DNA of 64,000 bases from Limnohabitans sp. TEGF004 (GCF_027924965.1 NZ_AP027057.1:1-64000), one strand, 5' to 3'; positions 16,948-27,490 are shown, counted from the stretch's first letter. The notes: generated by a model from the sequence alone, not told the origin. A program made the numbers and translations.

Positions 16948-17231
16948 CTTCACAGAAGACTGCTTCGGGTCGAGAGCGTGAATTCACCGTTTCGAGCAGC
17001 GGCTGTGAATCTTTCATGAAACCCTCATGAATGCTGGGCTTCGAGATATGTGTTGAATGGCCCCAAGGGAAGTGATTTTCCTGAGAGGTCAGTTTATGAA
17101 GATGCGATTGAGTTCATCTATCGAGTTCGTTGTGCATGGTGGCGTCTTGTCGAGCTTGCTGATAATCCATAGAGGTTGTAAAATGCAACCTTAGTAGTTT
17201 CAAGATCTCTGAATCGCCTAAGGAAAAGCCT
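16948..17231. other. Spacer containing the promoter of the next toxin-antitoxin pair
   Basis: No gene is apparent. The 3' part (TTGTAAAATGCAACC at about 17176) is AT-rich with a small inverted repeat and probably holds the autoregulated promoter of the module that follows. Confidence 0.35.
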
Positions 17232-17450
17232 ATGCCATCCGTTGTCAAACTTTCAGACGAGCTTATTAATGATGCTCGTCCGTATGCGAATGCGATGCAT
17301 CGCTCTGTACCTAAGCAAATTGAGCACTGGGCTCGATTGGGAAAGGCCGCTGAAGAAAATCCAGATATGCCGATTTCAATGATTCAAGACGTATTTGTTA
17401 GCTTAGAAGAGGCCAAAGCGGGCAAGTTCAGCGAGTATCAGTTCGGATAA
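17232..17450 (+). CDS. ParD-like antitoxin
   Basis: This is a 72-residue antitoxin of the ParD-like family: VVKLSDELINDARPYANAMHRSVPKQIEHWARLGKAAEENPDMPI is the DNA-binding N-terminal part, and the rest (VFVSLEEAKAGKFSEYQFG) would bind the toxin. AAGGAAAAGCCT precedes the ATG. The toxin gene follows after a 7-bp gap. This layout and the QIEHWARLGK motif are typical of the family. Confidence 0.88.
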   Translation: MPSVVKLSDELINDARPYANAMHRSVPKQIEHWARLGKAAEENPDMPISMIQDVFVSLEEAKAGKFSEYQFG

Positions 17451-17457
17451 GTGTTGA

Positions 17458-17730
17458 ATGCGAATTCTCACGACTCCTCGCTTTGATCGTTCGTTCAAGA
17501 AACTCCACAAAGATGAAAAGCAAGCATTAGATGCTGCTGTTCGCTCGGTTATCTCTGATAGTGAGATTGGTGAGTTGAAGAAGGGCGATCTTGCGGGGGT
17601 TCGAGTTTACAAGTTCAGGTTCAACAGAGAGCAGATGCTCTTGGCTTATGCCGCAAATACAAATCAGCAAGTAATCATCTTGATGGGCTACGGGACGCAT
17701 GAAAACTTTTATCGTGATCTCAAACACTGA
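17458..17730 (+). CDS. RelE-family toxin
   Basis: This is a 90-residue toxin of the RelE/ParE superfamily: TTPRFDRSFKKLHKDEKQALDAAVRSV, then GELKKGDLAGVRVYKFRFNREQMLLAYAANTNQQVIILMGYGTHENFYRDLKH. The KKGDLAG.RVYKFRF segment and the terminal GTHENFYRDL are characteristic of the type that pairs with ParD-like antitoxins. It probably acts as a ribosome-dependent mRNA nuclease, which is inferred from the family. It looks intact. Confidence 0.9.
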   Translation: MRILTTPRFDRSFKKLHKDEKQALDAAVRSVISDSEIGELKKGDLAGVRVYKFRFNREQMLLAYAANTNQQVIILMGYGTHENFYRDLKH

Positions 17731-18093
17731 AATTTAGGGTTACAGATGGTGCTTGAGCACAATGCGATGGTGCAGCATGATTGCTGCAGAACGTGTAGGT
17801 ATGTGATGGGAGGGGACAGCTCGCATAGGCAGTTGCATTGCGGCCTTTCTTACTATCAAACGCCAGCAGCCGAGCGTAGGGTTAACAAGCTCGAAAGTTA
17901 TCCACTCGTGTCCCCAGAAAATGTTTGTACACATTGGGATAGCAAGTAATTTTGAGCTGCGGCATCATTTACACTGCCATGTTCTCGATTCTTTTTGTCA
18001 AAAAGTGTGCCCATCCCAACCTGGGTTTGACGGTGCTCTTGCGAACCGTCATTGCATTAGGCGTTCGGTCCTGTCGTCGCTGCACTTTGTCCA
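17731..18093. other. Intergenic region, nothing identified
   Basis: Short frames only. The right part may include degraded sequence of the IS3 relic that follows, but I cannot align it. Confidence 0.3.
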
Positions 18094-18309
18094 TTATCTT
18101 CTCGTGCTCCCAGCGTCTGATGTGCCTGTATGAACCCATTCATGAAGGGGTTTAGGGGGCATGATTGCAATTGATTCAATGGCAGTCCATGTGGACGAGT
18201 ATTCGCCACGGTGGTCTTGCAACATGCTAACAGCGCGCTTGCGAACTTCGGGGAAAAACGATTTGAATTGCTCATAGCTCCATCTTCTCAAAGGTTGGAG
18301 CCTGTTCAA
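18094..18309 (-). pseudogene. Relic of an IS3-family OrfA
   Basis: The minus strand encodes FPEVRKRAVSMLQDHRGEYSSTWTAIESIA, then PLHEWVHTG. This is the helix-turn-helix start of an IS3-group OrfA (compare the family pattern of PEVRERAVRMV, then HEWV). The remainder is frameshifted and ends within 20 codons. No OrfB is next to it. Confidence 0.7.
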
Positions 18310-18381
18310 AACACGGGGCGATTCAATGCAGCGTGCACGGGAGCGGTATTGTCGATAAATGGTAAGCTCGAAACGGAAGGC

Positions 18382-18972
18382 TCACAACAAGCCGTTGAGT
18401 CGAGCGTAGTGCAATGTTTGAGTACGGCTTTTTACATCTAATCGGCGGAATAAGCGCCAGAGGTGGACTTTTACCGTGTGTTCGCTGATGTCCAACTCAG
18501 TTGCGATGGCGCGATTGCTTAGACCACGATCCAGCATGCCGATGAGTTGCTTTTGACGTTTAGAGAGCTTTACTTCTTCAGAAGAACGGCTAGTTCCCTC
18601 ATCTTGTTTGCTCGTAAACAAGTTAAGAATGGCAGCCGAGATCTCATTAACAGATGTGGATTTTTCGATATAGAGATCAGCACCGGCCGATATGCACGAC
18701 TCTTGGGCGTCACCTGCGGCCATTGAGGACATTACTGCCAGTGGCACATCGGGAAACATCGTCTTGATTTCTCTTACTGCGTTTGTATCTTTGACTCCTG
18801 GTAGTAACAAATCTAATACAAAAAGTTTCGGTTCGCCATGTTTGATCACGGCGGCGGCTAGCTCGCTGAGTTTTCCGAGCTCAACAACTGTTGTTGCCGA
18901 AAATACGCGACGCAACAACATAGCAATGGCTTGACGCATCATGGGATGGTCGTCGATAACATAAAAACTCAT
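18382..18972 (-). CDS. NarL/FixJ-type response regulator
   Basis: This is a two-component response regulator of 196 residues. The receiver domain (1-120) has the acidic pair Asp7-Asp8 (VIDDHP), the phosphoacceptor Asp54 (FVLDLLLPGV) and the conserved Lys in YIEKSTS at about 104. A LuxR-type helix-turn-helix follows at about 133-196 (LSKRQKQLIGMLDRGLSNRAIATELDISEHTVKVHLWRLFRRL). The cognate kinase is not adjacent. It sits alone, 89 bp from the convergent-side end of the aminobenzoate operon's transporter gene, and reads in the same direction as that operon. A role in its control is possible but not shown. Confidence 0.92.
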   Translation of the reverse strand: MSFYVIDDHPMMRQAIAMLLRRVFSATTVVELGKLSELAAAVIKHGEPKLFVLDLLLPGVKDTNAVREIKTMFPDVPLAVMSSMAAGDAQESCISAGADLYIEKSTSVNEISAAILNLFTSKQDEGTSRSSEEVKLSKRQKQLIGMLDRGLSNRAIATELDISEHTVKVHLWRLFRRLDVKSRTQTLHYARLNGLL

Positions 18973-19061
18973 TTCTACTCCAATCTCAAAATTGTATCTA
19001 TTGTGGCATCTATGACAGACGGACGCAGGAGAGAAGTAATAGAAAGTATTGCTCGGAATTG

Positions 19062-19958
19062 CTAGGTGGTTGGGAGGCGCGGAGTTTCAAAAAGAGTCTT
19101 AATGGAGAAGTTGGTGACTAGAGCAGTACCGATGAGGATCACAGCACCACCCATAACGGTATGCAGGCCGATATTTTCCCCGAGAAACAACCAACCCCAC
19201 AGAATACCAAATACAGGGATTAGAAATGTGACGGTGAGAGCAGATGTTGCTCCGACATCGGATATCAGACGGAAATAAAGAAGGTAGGCAATGCCACTAC
19301 AGACAATGCCCAGAATTGCGACAGAAAGGACAATGCGTAGAGGGGGGAGATCCATCACAGGTGCAGACAGCCACGTGAGGGGGGCTAGAAGTAGTGTGGC
19401 GCCCCACATGCTGCCATGTGCGTTTGCAAATGGGGCAACTGATTTCGCTGTTTTTGCGTAAGTTGTGGCAATCCCGTATGACATTGCTGCAGCCAATCCT
19501 GCGGCGATTGCAATAGTCCCGTTTTCTTGCAAGGTGAGCGCTTCAACACCCGCAAGTACGCCAACACCAATGAGCCCTAAGGTCATTCCTAAGGTGGCTT
19601 TAATGGTAAGCGGCGATCTGAACCAGAGCGCACTGATGACTGCGGCCCAAATGGGGGCTGTTGCATTAAGGATGGATAGAAGCGACGCGCTAACTGTTTT
19701 AGCAGCGTAGGCGAAAAGAAGGAAGGGGATGGCTGAATTGAACAAGCCAAGGATCAAATAGTGTTTCCAGTGCAAAGAAACAAATAAGTTTTGTTTGCTG
19801 TAAGTACTGATTGCAAATAGAAAAAGAGCGGCAAGGCCGACACGACAAAATATCAACAGAGTGGGGCCCAGAACAGGGGCGCCGATGCGCATGAATAAAA
19901 AAGATGCTCCCCAAATAGCGGACAAAAGCAACAAACGAAAAAGACTTGAAGAGTTCAT
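19062..19958 (-). CDS. EamA/DMT-family transporter
   Basis: This is an inner-membrane transporter of the drug/metabolite superfamily with 298 residues. It has ten hydrophobic segments in two EamA repeats (1-140 and 150-290); the first starts LFRLLLLSAIWGASFLFMRIG and the second with AAGLAAAMSYGIATTYAK. Family members move amino acids, nucleobases or aromatic compounds. It is the last gene, 72 bp behind the Rid gene of the 2-aminobenzoate operon, so it may carry the substrate or a side product. That link rests on position alone. Confidence 0.9.
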   Translation of the reverse strand: MNSSSLFRLLLLSAIWGASFLFMRIGAPVLGPTLLIFCRVGLAALFLFAISTYSKQNLFVSLHWKHYLILGLFNSAIPFLLFAYAAKTVSASLLSILNATAPIWAAVISALWFRSPLTIKATLGMTLGLIGVGVLAGVEALTLQENGTIAIAAGLAAAMSYGIATTYAKTAKSVAPFANAHGSMWGATLLLAPLTWLSAPVMDLPPLRIVLSVAILGIVCSGIAYLLYFRLISDVGATSALTVTFLIPVFGILWGWLFLGENIGLHTVMGGAVILIGTALVTNFSIKTLFETPRLPTT

Positions 19959-20030
19959 TGACGAAGGTGCTCATGTAAGGTGCTAAAGGGGAGCATCAAG
20001 CTCCTATGGCGGGGAGTAGTGGAGACAACT

Positions 20031-20426
20031 TTACTCAGGCACGACGGCTGTGGCTTCAATTTCAATCTTGGCCCGATCTTCAAGTAGGTCGGCGACTTGA
20101 ACGAGAGTCATCACAGGGAAATGACGTCCAATGACGTCCTGATAAGCTTTTCCGAGCGCACGTGAGTGCTGGAGATATTCGGCTTTATCTTTGACATACC
20201 AAGTCATTCGTACTAAGTGCTGTGGTCCTGCATTGGCGCAAGCTAGGGTCTGGACGATGTTTCGCAGGGCTTGGCGACATTGCTCTACGAAATCGTCGGT
20301 TTCGAATTGGCAGTCACCATTCCATCCAATCATGCCCGCGACAAATATTTGTTGTCCTCGAGTCTGGATGCCGTTGACGTAACCTTTAGGGGGTAGCCAT
20401 CCATCGGGTTGAAGTACGTTCCACAT
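20031..20426 (-). CDS. Rid-family protein of the 2-aminobenzoate operon
   Basis: This is a 131-residue Rid protein: LQPDGWLPPKGYVNGIQTRGQQIFVAGMIGWNGDCQFETDDFVEQCRQALRNI, then VVGxHFPVMTLVQVADLLEDRAKIEIEATAVVP in outline. The pathway it belongs to forms a cyclic enamine/imine-type intermediate from 2-aminobenzoyl-CoA, so hydrolysis of an imine to a ketone with loss of ammonia is a sensible job for it. This is inferred from the Rid family and the operon. It starts at 20426, 10 bp after the ligase gene. Confidence 0.88.
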   Translation of the reverse strand: MWNVLQPDGWLPPKGYVNGIQTRGQQIFVAGMIGWNGDCQFETDDFVEQCRQALRNIVQTLACANAGPQHLVRMTWYVKDKAEYLQHSRALGKAYQDVIGRHFPVMTLVQVADLLEDRAKIEIEATAVVPE

Positions 20427-20436
20427 GTGTTACTCC

Positions 20437-22095
20437 TTAAGCAAGTTGTTGTAATTTGAAGCGTTGAACCTTACCTGTTTCGGTACGGGGAAGTTGGTCA
20501 ACGAAGATGATTTTTCGGGGGTATTTATATGGTGCAAAGTTATCTTTGACGAATTGCTGCAAAGCCATTTCCATTTGTGTAGAGCCAACGTATCCCTCTT
20601 TTAGTACAACAAAGGCGGTGACAATTTGGCCGCGATCTTCGTCGGGCGTTCCAATCACGCCACACTCAGCGATGGCAGGGTGCTCTAGGAGTGCATTCTC
20701 GACTTCAGGACTTGCAATGTTGTAGCCGGCGGAGACGATCATGTCGTCGTTGCGCGCTAGATAGCGAAAGTAGCCTTGTTCATCCATGATGAAGGTGTCA
20801 CCAGGTAGATTCCAGCCATTTTTTACGTAATCCCGTTGCCTAGTGTCATCGAGGTACCGACACCCTGTAGGTCCACGAACAGCTAACCGACCAGGGACAC
20901 CAGGAGGTAAAGGGTTCATTTGGTCATCAACAATTTGCGTTCGATAACCTGGGACTGTGTAGCCGAGACAACCTGGCTTGACGTGTTTCCCTGCAGATGC
21001 GATGTAGATGTGAATCATTTCTGTGCCGCCAATACCGTCAGTGATTTCTTGGCCTGTACTTTTCTTCCACAGCTCTCTTGTTGCATCTGGTAGTGCCTCT
21101 CCGGCAGAGATTGGGTGGCGCAAGCAGCTTAAGTCAAATTGCGGAGCAATTTGTGCCATCTGACGGTAGAAAGTAGGAGCTGTGTAGCACTGAGTTGCGC
21201 GGTATTGCGAGATCGTCTCTAGAAGTGACAGAGGTGTGTATTTTTCTATCAAGATAGAAGAGGCGCCATAGCGTAGGGGAAATGTTAAGAGTCCACCTAG
21301 ACCGAACGTGAAAGCCAATGGAGGTGTACCGCACACTATGTCTCGGGACGTCATTTCTAAGAAGTGACGTGGAAACAGATCGCACATTGCCAAGATATCG
21401 CGATGAAAGTGCATCGTGCCTTTGGGAACACCCGTGGTTCCGCTTGTAAAAGCGATCAAGCAAACATCATCACGGCTGGTTGTGCATGCTTGGAAATCCG
21501 CATTGTGGCGAAACATTTTTTCTTCTAAACATGTACTTGAGGACGTGCCACCAAAATGCAAGATTTTTTGCAATGACGGAGTGTTGTGCGGGTGGAGAGG
21601 ATCTAAGCAATGATCTAGCTCATCTGCCAATGAGGCGGCACAAAGTGCGGCAGTGATTTGTGCTTTGTCTATGATTTTCTGCAGTTCTGCAGAACGTAAC
21701 AAAGGCATGGTGGGAACCAAAACCAATCCAGCCTTAATGCCGGCGAGCCAACAAGCGGCGGTCATGGGGGAGTTTGCGCCACGCAGCAACAGACGGTTGC
21801 CGCTTACTAAACCCATGTCGGAGACTAACACATGGGCGATGCGATCTACTTGTTGTTGCAGTTGTTCGTAAGTCCACGTGAATGGGCCGAGGGGACTTTG
21901 TCCGTGAAGTGCGGGCAATTTTCCGTTTCCGGCAATAACATGACGATCAACGAGTTCGTTGGCGACATTGAGCTGTTCGGCGTATTGAATCTCTGGACGA
22001 TCAAAGATAAATAGAGGCCATTGTTCCTTGGGGGGGAGTCGATCGCGGGCAAATGTGTCTACATGCGAGGAGGGGAGAAGGTTGTTGATGCACAT
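20437..22095 (-). CDS. abmG: 2-aminobenzoate-CoA ligase (benzoate-CoA ligase family)
   Basis: This AMP-forming ligase would activate 2-aminobenzoate with ATP and CoA, the first step of the pathway. The 552 residues carry the P-loop-like motif AFTSGTTGVPKGT (about 214-226), the block GGTEMIH (about 340), the hinge motif and RNDDMIVSAGYNIASPEVE, and the C-terminal catalytic lysine in PRTETGKVQRFKLQ. The N-terminus (ARDRLPPKEQWPLF) is typical of benzoate/2-aminobenzoate-CoA ligases. Substrate is inferred from its operon with the fused monooxygenase. Spacing to its neighbours is 6 to 10 bp. Confidence 0.88.
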   Translation of the reverse strand: MCINNLLPSSHVDTFARDRLPPKEQWPLFIFDRPEIQYAEQLNVANELVDRHVIAGNGKLPALHGQSPLGPFTWTYEQLQQQVDRIAHVLVSDMGLVSGNRLLLRGANSPMTAACWLAGIKAGLVLVPTMPLLRSAELQKIIDKAQITAALCAASLADELDHCLDPLHPHNTPSLQKILHFGGTSSSTCLEEKMFRHNADFQACTTSRDDVCLIAFTSGTTGVPKGTMHFHRDILAMCDLFPRHFLEMTSRDIVCGTPPLAFTFGLGGLLTFPLRYGASSILIEKYTPLSLLETISQYRATQCYTAPTFYRQMAQIAPQFDLSCLRHPISAGEALPDATRELWKKSTGQEITDGIGGTEMIHIYIASAGKHVKPGCLGYTVPGYRTQIVDDQMNPLPPGVPGRLAVRGPTGCRYLDDTRQRDYVKNGWNLPGDTFIMDEQGYFRYLARNDDMIVSAGYNIASPEVENALLEHPAIAECGVIGTPDEDRGQIVTAFVVLKEGYVGSTQMEMALQQFVKDNFAPYKYPRKIIFVDQLPRTETGKVQRFKLQQLA

Positions 22096-22101
22096 GGTGG
22101 T

Positions 22102-23298
22102 TCAATCGCTTTCTTTGAGCAATTCGCGCGCGATGATGAGTTGTTGCACTTCGCTCGCACCTTCGTAGATGCGCAGGGCACGAATTTCCCGATAGAGGGA
22201 TTCAACGATGCAGCCTTTTTTTACCCCCATGCCCCCATGTAATTGGACGGCCATGTCAATGACGTGTTGGGCGTTTTCGGTGGCCGTGAATTTAGCCATG
22301 GCGGCTTCTTTAGTGATGCGCTGACCTTGATCGCGCATCCACGCTGCGCGATATGTCATGAGGCGAGCCGCGTCAATTTGCATGGCCATATCTGCTAGCT
22401 TGGCTTGGCTTAGTTGGAACGAGGCCAAGTTAGTTCCGAACATTTGTCGGTTTTGCGCCCATTGCAGGGACTCATCAAGAGCCCGCTGAGCAAAGCCAAG
22501 CGCAGCGGCGGCAACAGAGGTGCGAAAGACATCCAAAGTCGCCATGGCCACTTTGAAGCCTTGACCAGATTCACCTAAGCGTTGCGAGATTGGGATGCAG
22601 ACGTTGTCTAACTTCAAATGAGCTAAAGGATGTGGGGCTATGACATCTATGCGTTCGGCGATAGAAAAGCCTGGCGTATGAGCATCAATAATGAATGCAC
22701 TAATACCGCGAGAGCCCGGGGCCTCATTAGTGCGCGCAAACAGCACATAGAAATCGGCTATGCCGCCATTAGATATCCAAGTTTTTTCGCCATTGAGAAC
22801 GTAGTGATCGGCTTGGATGTGTGCCTGACATTGCATGGCGGCTACGTCGGAACCTGCTAGAGGTTCGCTTAGGGCAAATGCAGCGATGGCGTTGCCATTC
22901 GTGACGCGAGGTAAGTAACGTTCTTTTTGTTCATCTGTGCCAAATAAGCTAATTGCGCCAGAGCCTAGACCTTGCATGGCAAAAGCGAAGTCTGCCAATC
23001 CTTGGTGCCACGCAAGAATTTCGCGTGTCAAACAAACGCTGCGTGTATCTATTGAATTGGCAATGCCGCCATATTGAGTACCTGCGACAGCATGACGTAG
23101 CCAACCATCTTGTCCAAGTACTTGAACCAGCTGCTTACAAGCGTTGTCAACGGTAGTATCTTCATGCGACACATTGCGCAAATGTTTATGTCCCCAGGCA
23201 TGCAACTGCGAGTGCAATGTTCTATGTGTGTGATCAAAAAATGGCCACTGCAACGCTTGTTGCCATGAAGCGGAGGTTGTATGTGTTACAGCACTCAC
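22102..23298 (-). CDS. Acyl-CoA dehydrogenase
   Basis: This is an FAD enzyme of 398 residues that oxidises an acyl-CoA to its enoyl-CoA. Visible landmarks are [17 protein letters not shown] (substrate/FAD binding, about 142), [19 protein letters not shown] (about 170), [20 protein letters not shown], and [42 protein letters not shown] at the end, with the catalytic Glu in YEGASE. It acts in the beta-oxidation-like part of 2-aminobenzoate breakdown. It is 2-6 bp from its neighbours in the operon. Confidence 0.93.
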   Translation of the reverse strand: MSAVTHTTSASWQQALQWPFFDHTHRTLHSQLHAWGHKHLRNVSHEDTTVDNACKQLVQVLGQDGWLRHAVAGTQYGGIANSIDTRSVCLTREILAWHQGLADFAFAMQGLGSGAISLFGTDEQKERYLPRVTNGNAIAAFALSEPLAGSDVAAMQCQAHIQADHYVLNGEKTWISNGGIADFYVLFARTNEAPGSRGISAFIIDAHTPGFSIAERIDVIAPHPLAHLKLDNVCIPISQRLGESGQGFKVAMATLDVFRTSVAAAALGFAQRALDESLQWAQNRQMFGTNLASFQLSQAKLADMAMQIDAARLMTYRAAWMRDQGQRITKEAAMAKFTATENAQHVIDMAVQLHGGMGVKKGCIVESLYREIRALRIYEGASEVQQLIIARELLKESD

Positions 23299-23300
23299 AA

Positions 23301-24155
23301 TCAGTCTCCCTTGAAGACGGGTGTGCTTTTGGCGACGAAGGCGTTGTACGCGCGGTGAAAGTCATTGGTCATCATGCAGATGGCCTGAGCCTGGGCTTCG
23401 GCCTCGATAGCCTCATCGAGGCCCATGTTCCACTCTTGCTTAAGCATTTTCTTTGTCATGCCGTTTGCAAAAGTGGGGCCACTGGTGAGCTCGATTGCGA
23501 ATTGCTGTGCCTGTTCAAGCAAGACATCTGGTTCGCACAATCGATTAAAGAATCCCCATTGCTGGGCTTCATAGCCTTTTAAGGCGCGACCAGTGAATAG
23601 GAGCTCACTGGCTCGCCCTTGCCCGATGGTTCGAGGAAGAAGGGTGCATGCCCCCATATCGCAGCCTGCGAGGCCGACGCGATTGAAGAGAAAGAATGTT
23701 TTGCTGCGTGCTGTGCCGAACCGCAGATCAGAACCTAACGCAAGCATGGCGCCTGCGCCTGCACTGACGCCATCAACTGCTGCGATGATGGGTTGTGGAC
23801 ATGCGCGCATGGCTTTGATCACATCACCGGTCATGCGAGTGAACGCAAGTAGGCCCGGCATATCGAACTTGGTGAGTGGGCCGATGATTTCATGTACATC
23901 ACCGCCGGAACTGAAGTTCTCTCCAGCTCCGCTCAAGACGATGGCATCAACATCATCTGCGAGGCACATGGAGTTAAATAAGTCGCGAAGTTCTGCGTAC
24001 GAGTCAAACGAGATGGGGTTCTTACGCTCTGGGCGATTCAGAGTGATGGTGGCGACACGATCTAGCCAAGAAAAATCAAAGTGTTGTGCTTTGTAGTCAA
24101 AGAGGGAAAGTCGATGACGTGGCAAAGAGTGAGGTTGTCCAGGTAGGTGCTTCAT
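23301..24155 (-). CDS. Enoyl-CoA hydratase/isomerase family protein
   Basis: This is a 284-residue crotonase-fold enzyme. The oxyanion-hole parts are visible: [18 protein letters not shown] (about 77-95) and [21 protein letters not shown] (about 125-145). It probably hydrates an unsaturated CoA ester or opens the reduced ring in the 2-aminobenzoyl-CoA pathway. Two such activities are needed and only one gene of this family is in the operon. The start at 24155 follows the SDR gene by 27 bp. Confidence 0.9.
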   Translation of the reverse strand: MKHLPGQPHSLPRHRLSLFDYKAQHFDFSWLDRVATITLNRPERKNPISFDSYAELRDLFNSMCLADDVDAIVLSGAGENFSSGGDVHEIIGPLTKFDMPGLLAFTRMTGDVIKAMRACPQPIIAAVDGVSAGAGAMLALGSDLRFGTARSKTFFLFNRVGLAGCDMGACTLLPRTIGQGRASELLFTGRALKGYEAQQWGFFNRLCEPDVLLEQAQQFAIELTSGPTFANGMTKKMLKQEWNMGLDEAIEAEAQAQAICMMTNDFHRAYNAFVAKSTPVFKGD

Positions 24156-24182
24156 GAAGTGTCTTTGGTGAACGATGCGTGT

Positions 24183-24980
24183 TTAACCAGCAGACTCGCC
24201 GCCATCAACGGCAATGGCTTGTCCGTTAATGCTTCGAGACTCGGCTTGGCAGAGCCAGAGAACACATGAAGCCACTTCTTCAGGGCGAATCATGCGTTGT
24301 TGTGGATTGCGACGCGTGAGTAAGCTAAATGCTTGTTGAGCCGTTTTGTCCGTATTTCGAACGATGTCCTCAATGGCCTGTGCGGCGATCGCTGTTTCTG
24401 TATAGCCTGGACAAACAGCATTTACGGTGATGTGATTTCTTGCCAGTTCAAGTGCGAGAGATCGTGTCAATCCGACGACGCCATGTTTTGCGGCGGTGTA
24501 GGCGCTGACGTGTGCGTAGCCTTGCAATCCAGAAGTGCTGGCGATATTAATGATTCGGGAGGGATTGAGAGCTGATCCGGTTGTTCGAAGAGATGGAATT
24601 GCAGCGTGTATGCAATTGAAAGTTCCCGTGAGATTCACGGCTAGCATTTGGTTCCATAAATCAGGACTGGTTTGGTCAATGGAGCTGCTTTTTGCTTGAC
24701 CTGCGTTGTTAACAAGAACATGAATGGGGCCAATGGCTTGGATTGCTTCTGAAAATCCTTTTTTCACTTGTTGCAAATCGGCGATATCTACCGACTGAAC
24801 AAACTTGCGACCATGTCCCGGTAGGTCGCTTGCCATTGCATGGAGTGCTTCTTTGTTCCTGCCCACTAAGGTCAAATTTGCATCAGCTGTTGCAAGTAGT
24901 TGCGCAATAGCGGCACCGATGCCGCGGGCGGCACCGGTGATGACGATGTGCTGATGGGATAAGTCAATAGATATCGTCAT
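24183..24980 (-). CDS. Short-chain dehydrogenase/reductase (3-hydroxyacyl-CoA dehydrogenase-like)
   Basis: This is a 265-residue SDR. It has the cofactor motif [10 protein letters not shown] (about 16-25), the structural motif NNAGQAKSS (about 90), and the catalytic Ser-Tyr-Lys: Ser in [11 protein letters not shown], and YTAAKHG with Tyr and Lys at about 161 and 165. It ends with the family signature [16 protein letters not shown]. In this operon an NAD-dependent 3-hydroxyacyl-CoA oxidation is the likely step. Its ATG overlaps the stop of the monooxygenase gene by 4 bp. Confidence 0.92.
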   Translation of the reverse strand: MTISIDLSHQHIVITGAARGIGAAIAQLLATADANLTLVGRNKEALHAMASDLPGHGRKFVQSVDIADLQQVKKGFSEAIQAIGPIHVLVNNAGQAKSSSIDQTSPDLWNQMLAVNLTGTFNCIHAAIPSLRTTGSALNPSRIINIASTSGLQGYAHVSAYTAAKHGVVGLTRSLALELARNHITVNAVCPGYTETAIAAQAIEDIVRNTDKTAQQAFSLLTRRNPQQRMIRPEEVASCVLWLCQAESRSINGQAIAVDGGESAG

Positions 24981-27304
24981 TTCTTTTGAGCGTTAGATTG
25001 AGTTGCTGCACGTTCAAAGTTAGCTTCGAGTTGACGCTTCGCGGAAAGGTAAGGCTTATGCCAAGCTATGTTGGTGTAACCAACGCGAGCGGCTTCAGAT
25101 AGCGTCCATGCAGGATTGGCCAAATGCGGGCGGGCAATGGCGCAGAGATCGGCACGTCCTGCGGCGATGATGCTGTTGACGTGATCAGCTTCGCTGATGG
25201 CACCTACAGCGATGGTGGCGATTCCCGCTTCTTGGCGGATTTGATCTGCAAAGGGAGTTTGGAACATGCGACCATAGATAGGCTTTTCTTGCACGCTCAC
25301 TTGTCCAGATGAGCAGTCAATCATGTCTGCGCCTGCTGCCTTAAAAGCTTTAGCGATTTCGACGGCATCAGTAGGTGTGATGCCTCCATCAACCCAATCG
25401 TGAGCGGAAATGCGAATGCTCATAGGAAGGTGCTTAGGCCAAACTGCGCGCATGGCCTTGAAAATTTCAAGAGGCCAACGCAAACGATTTTCTAGACTAC
25501 CCCCGTACTCATCGGTGCGTTTATTTGTGAGTGGGGAAATGAATGCAGAAAGAAGGTATCCGTGCGCACAATGCAACTCAAGCCAGTCAAAACCTGCGTT
25601 AGCTGCTCGACATGTTGCTTGTACAAACTCATTCTTGATTTCTTCTAGACCTGCATGCGTGAGTGCGACGGGTGCAGTGCCGCTGGGCATATAGGGCTCA
25701 GTAGAAGCAGAGCACAAAGGCCAGTTGTGGTCTTCGAGTGGATGGTTAGCGCCTTTGCCTTCCCAAGGGCGGTTGGTGCTGCCCTTTGGTCCTGCATGCC
25801 CGAGTTGAATGCCAATCTTGGCATCGCTGTTCTGATGTATCCAAGATACGATGCGGGTAAAGGCCTGTTGTTGGACGCCATTCCAAAGTCCGGGGCAATA
25901 GGGCGTGATGCGCCCTTCTGGACATGGGGCCGTCATCTCAACCATTACCAGACCCGCACCGCCTAGTGCACGCGAGCCGAGGTGGACGAGGTGATAGTCA
26001 CCAGGTATGCCATCAACCGCGGAATACTGCGCCATTGGAGAAACAACAACGCGATTCTTCAACGCTACGGAACGCACCTGGTATGGTGTGAACATTGGAG
26101 GGATTGGAACATCGGTTTGTACATTTGCTTTTTTTGCAAACCATTTCTCATAGTTCTCAAGCCATGTCTTGTCCCGTAGACGTAGATTTTCATGACTAAT
26201 GCGTTGGCTTCGCGTGAGCATTGAGTACATGAATTGTTCGGGTTCGAATTGTTCGCAGTAACGAGCATCACAAACTTCGAACCATTCCATGGCGTTCCAT
26301 GCGGCATTTTGTAGGCGCAGAGTTTCAATTCGACGTGCCTCTTGATATGAGTTAAGCACGTTGGTGATTTGCGAGGCGTCGTGGCCGTGCTGATCAAATT
26401 GGCGGGTTAGCTCTATGGCATCTTCGAAGGCAAGTTTGGTTCCTGAACCAATGGCAAAGTGGGCTGTATGAACGGCATCCCCCATTAAGACAACGTGGCT
26501 ACCGTTTTGGTTTTTCAACCACCACTGTTCGCAGACAACACGCTGGAAACTTAACCAAGCTGAGCCGCGAAGATGGCGAGCATTGGTCATCAAAGGGGCA
26601 CCTTGCAATGATTCTGCGAAGAGCTTTTCGCAAAATGCGATGGACTCCGTTGAGTCTGCCTTGTCTAAACCGTGAGCGAGCCATACATGTTCGGGACATT
26701 CCACAATGAATGTGGTGGTGTCGTTGTCGAACTTGTAGATGTGCGCTTGAAACCAGCCGTGTTCAGTTTTCTGGAAGTCGAAAGTGAATGCGTCAAAGAG
26801 GCGATTAGTGCCGAGCCAGATATAGCGATTGGGGCGCGTGACGATGTCGGGCTTGAAGACATCAACGTGTAGATCACGGATTCTCGAATTGATGCCATCA
26901 CTTGCAATGATTAGATCTGCGTCGGGGTAATCGTTATCCGAGTTGGCTTCGGTTTCGAAAACCAATTTAACGCCTAGTTGTTCGCAACGTTTCTGCAAGA
27001 TGTTGAGCAACTTCTTGCGACCAATGCCGACGAAGCCATGTCCGCTGGAGCGTAGGGTTTGGCCTTTGAATCGTAGTTCGATGTCATCCCAATGATTGAA
27101 CGCGTGCTGAATTTCAGCCGCAGTTGTTGTGTCCCAGACACGCATGTTTTCCATCGTCGCATCTGAGAAAACAACACCCCAGCCGAAGGTGTCGTACGGG
27201 TGATTTCTTTCGACCACGGTAATGTCGTGCTGCGGATGACGAAGCTTCATCAACAAACCGAAATACAAACCAGCAGGCCCGCCACCAAGACAGACAATAT
27301 TCAT
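24977..27304 (-). CDS. abmA: 2-aminobenzoyl-CoA monooxygenase/reductase (fused)
   Basis: This bifunctional flavoprotein, 775 residues long, would hydroxylate 2-aminobenzoyl-CoA at C5 and reduce the ring in one step. Residues 1-380 are an FAD monooxygenase of the salicylyl-CoA 5-hydroxylase kind: [14 protein letters not shown] at 5-18, [19 protein letters not shown], and [26 protein letters not shown] at about 280-305. Residues 400-765 are an Old-Yellow-Enzyme-type reductase: [54 protein letters not shown], and [13 protein letters not shown]. The fusion is the hallmark enzyme of the Azoarcus-type pathway. It heads the operon; GAGGTAA precedes its ATG. Confidence 0.92.
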   Translation of the reverse strand: MNIVCLGGGPAGLYFGLLMKLRHPQHDITVVERNHPYDTFGWGVVFSDATMENMRVWDTTTAAEIQHAFNHWDDIELRFKGQTLRSSGHGFVGIGRKKLLNILQKRCEQLGVKLVFETEANSDNDYPDADLIIASDGINSRIRDLHVDVFKPDIVTRPNRYIWLGTNRLFDAFTFDFQKTEHGWFQAHIYKFDNDTTTFIVECPEHVWLAHGLDKADSTESIAFCEKLFAESLQGAPLMTNARHLRGSAWLSFQRVVCEQWWLKNQNGSHVVLMGDAVHTAHFAIGSGTKLAFEDAIELTRQFDQHGHDASQITNVLNSYQEARRIETLRLQNAAWNAMEWFEVCDARYCEQFEPEQFMYSMLTRSQRISHENLRLRDKTWLENYEKWFAKKANVQTDVPIPPMFTPYQVRSVALKNRVVVSPMAQYSAVDGIPGDYHLVHLGSRALGGAGLVMVEMTAPCPEGRITPYCPGLWNGVQQQAFTRIVSWIHQNSDAKIGIQLGHAGPKGSTNRPWEGKGANHPLEDHNWPLCSASTEPYMPSGTAPVALTHAGLEEIKNEFVQATCRAANAGFDWLELHCAHGYLLSAFISPLTNKRTDEYGGSLENRLRWPLEIFKAMRAVWPKHLPMSIRISAHDWVDGGITPTDAVEIAKAFKAAGADMIDCSSGQVSVQEKPIYGRMFQTPFADQIRQEAGIATIAVGAISEADHVNSIIAAGRADLCAIARPHLANPAWTLSEAARVGYTNIAWHKPYLSAKRQLEANFERAATQSNAQKK

Positions 27305-27446
27305 AACATTTACCTCATAAGACTTTAGAAGTAAATTATTAAATACTACAAGCTATGGAGTGTTTATGGAAAACCCCCGAAATTTGATTGCCAAAAGATT
27401 ACATATCGGCGCACGGTTGTTTCGTCACTCGTAAATACCTAGAAAG

Positions 27447-27490
27447 TCGTATCGATAACGAATTGCGTATTTAAAAGCATTCGTTATGCT
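27447..27490 (+). promoter_or_regulatory. Candidate operator and promoter of the porin gene
   Basis: TTGCGT at 27463-27468 and TATGCT at 27485-27490, 16 bp apart, resemble a sigma-70 promoter about 95 bp before the porin ATG. Directly upstream, 27447-27461 (TCGTATCGATAACGA) is a near-perfect palindrome and could bind a regulator shared with the divergent 2-aminobenzoate operon. No regulator gene is adjacent. Confidence 0.4.
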
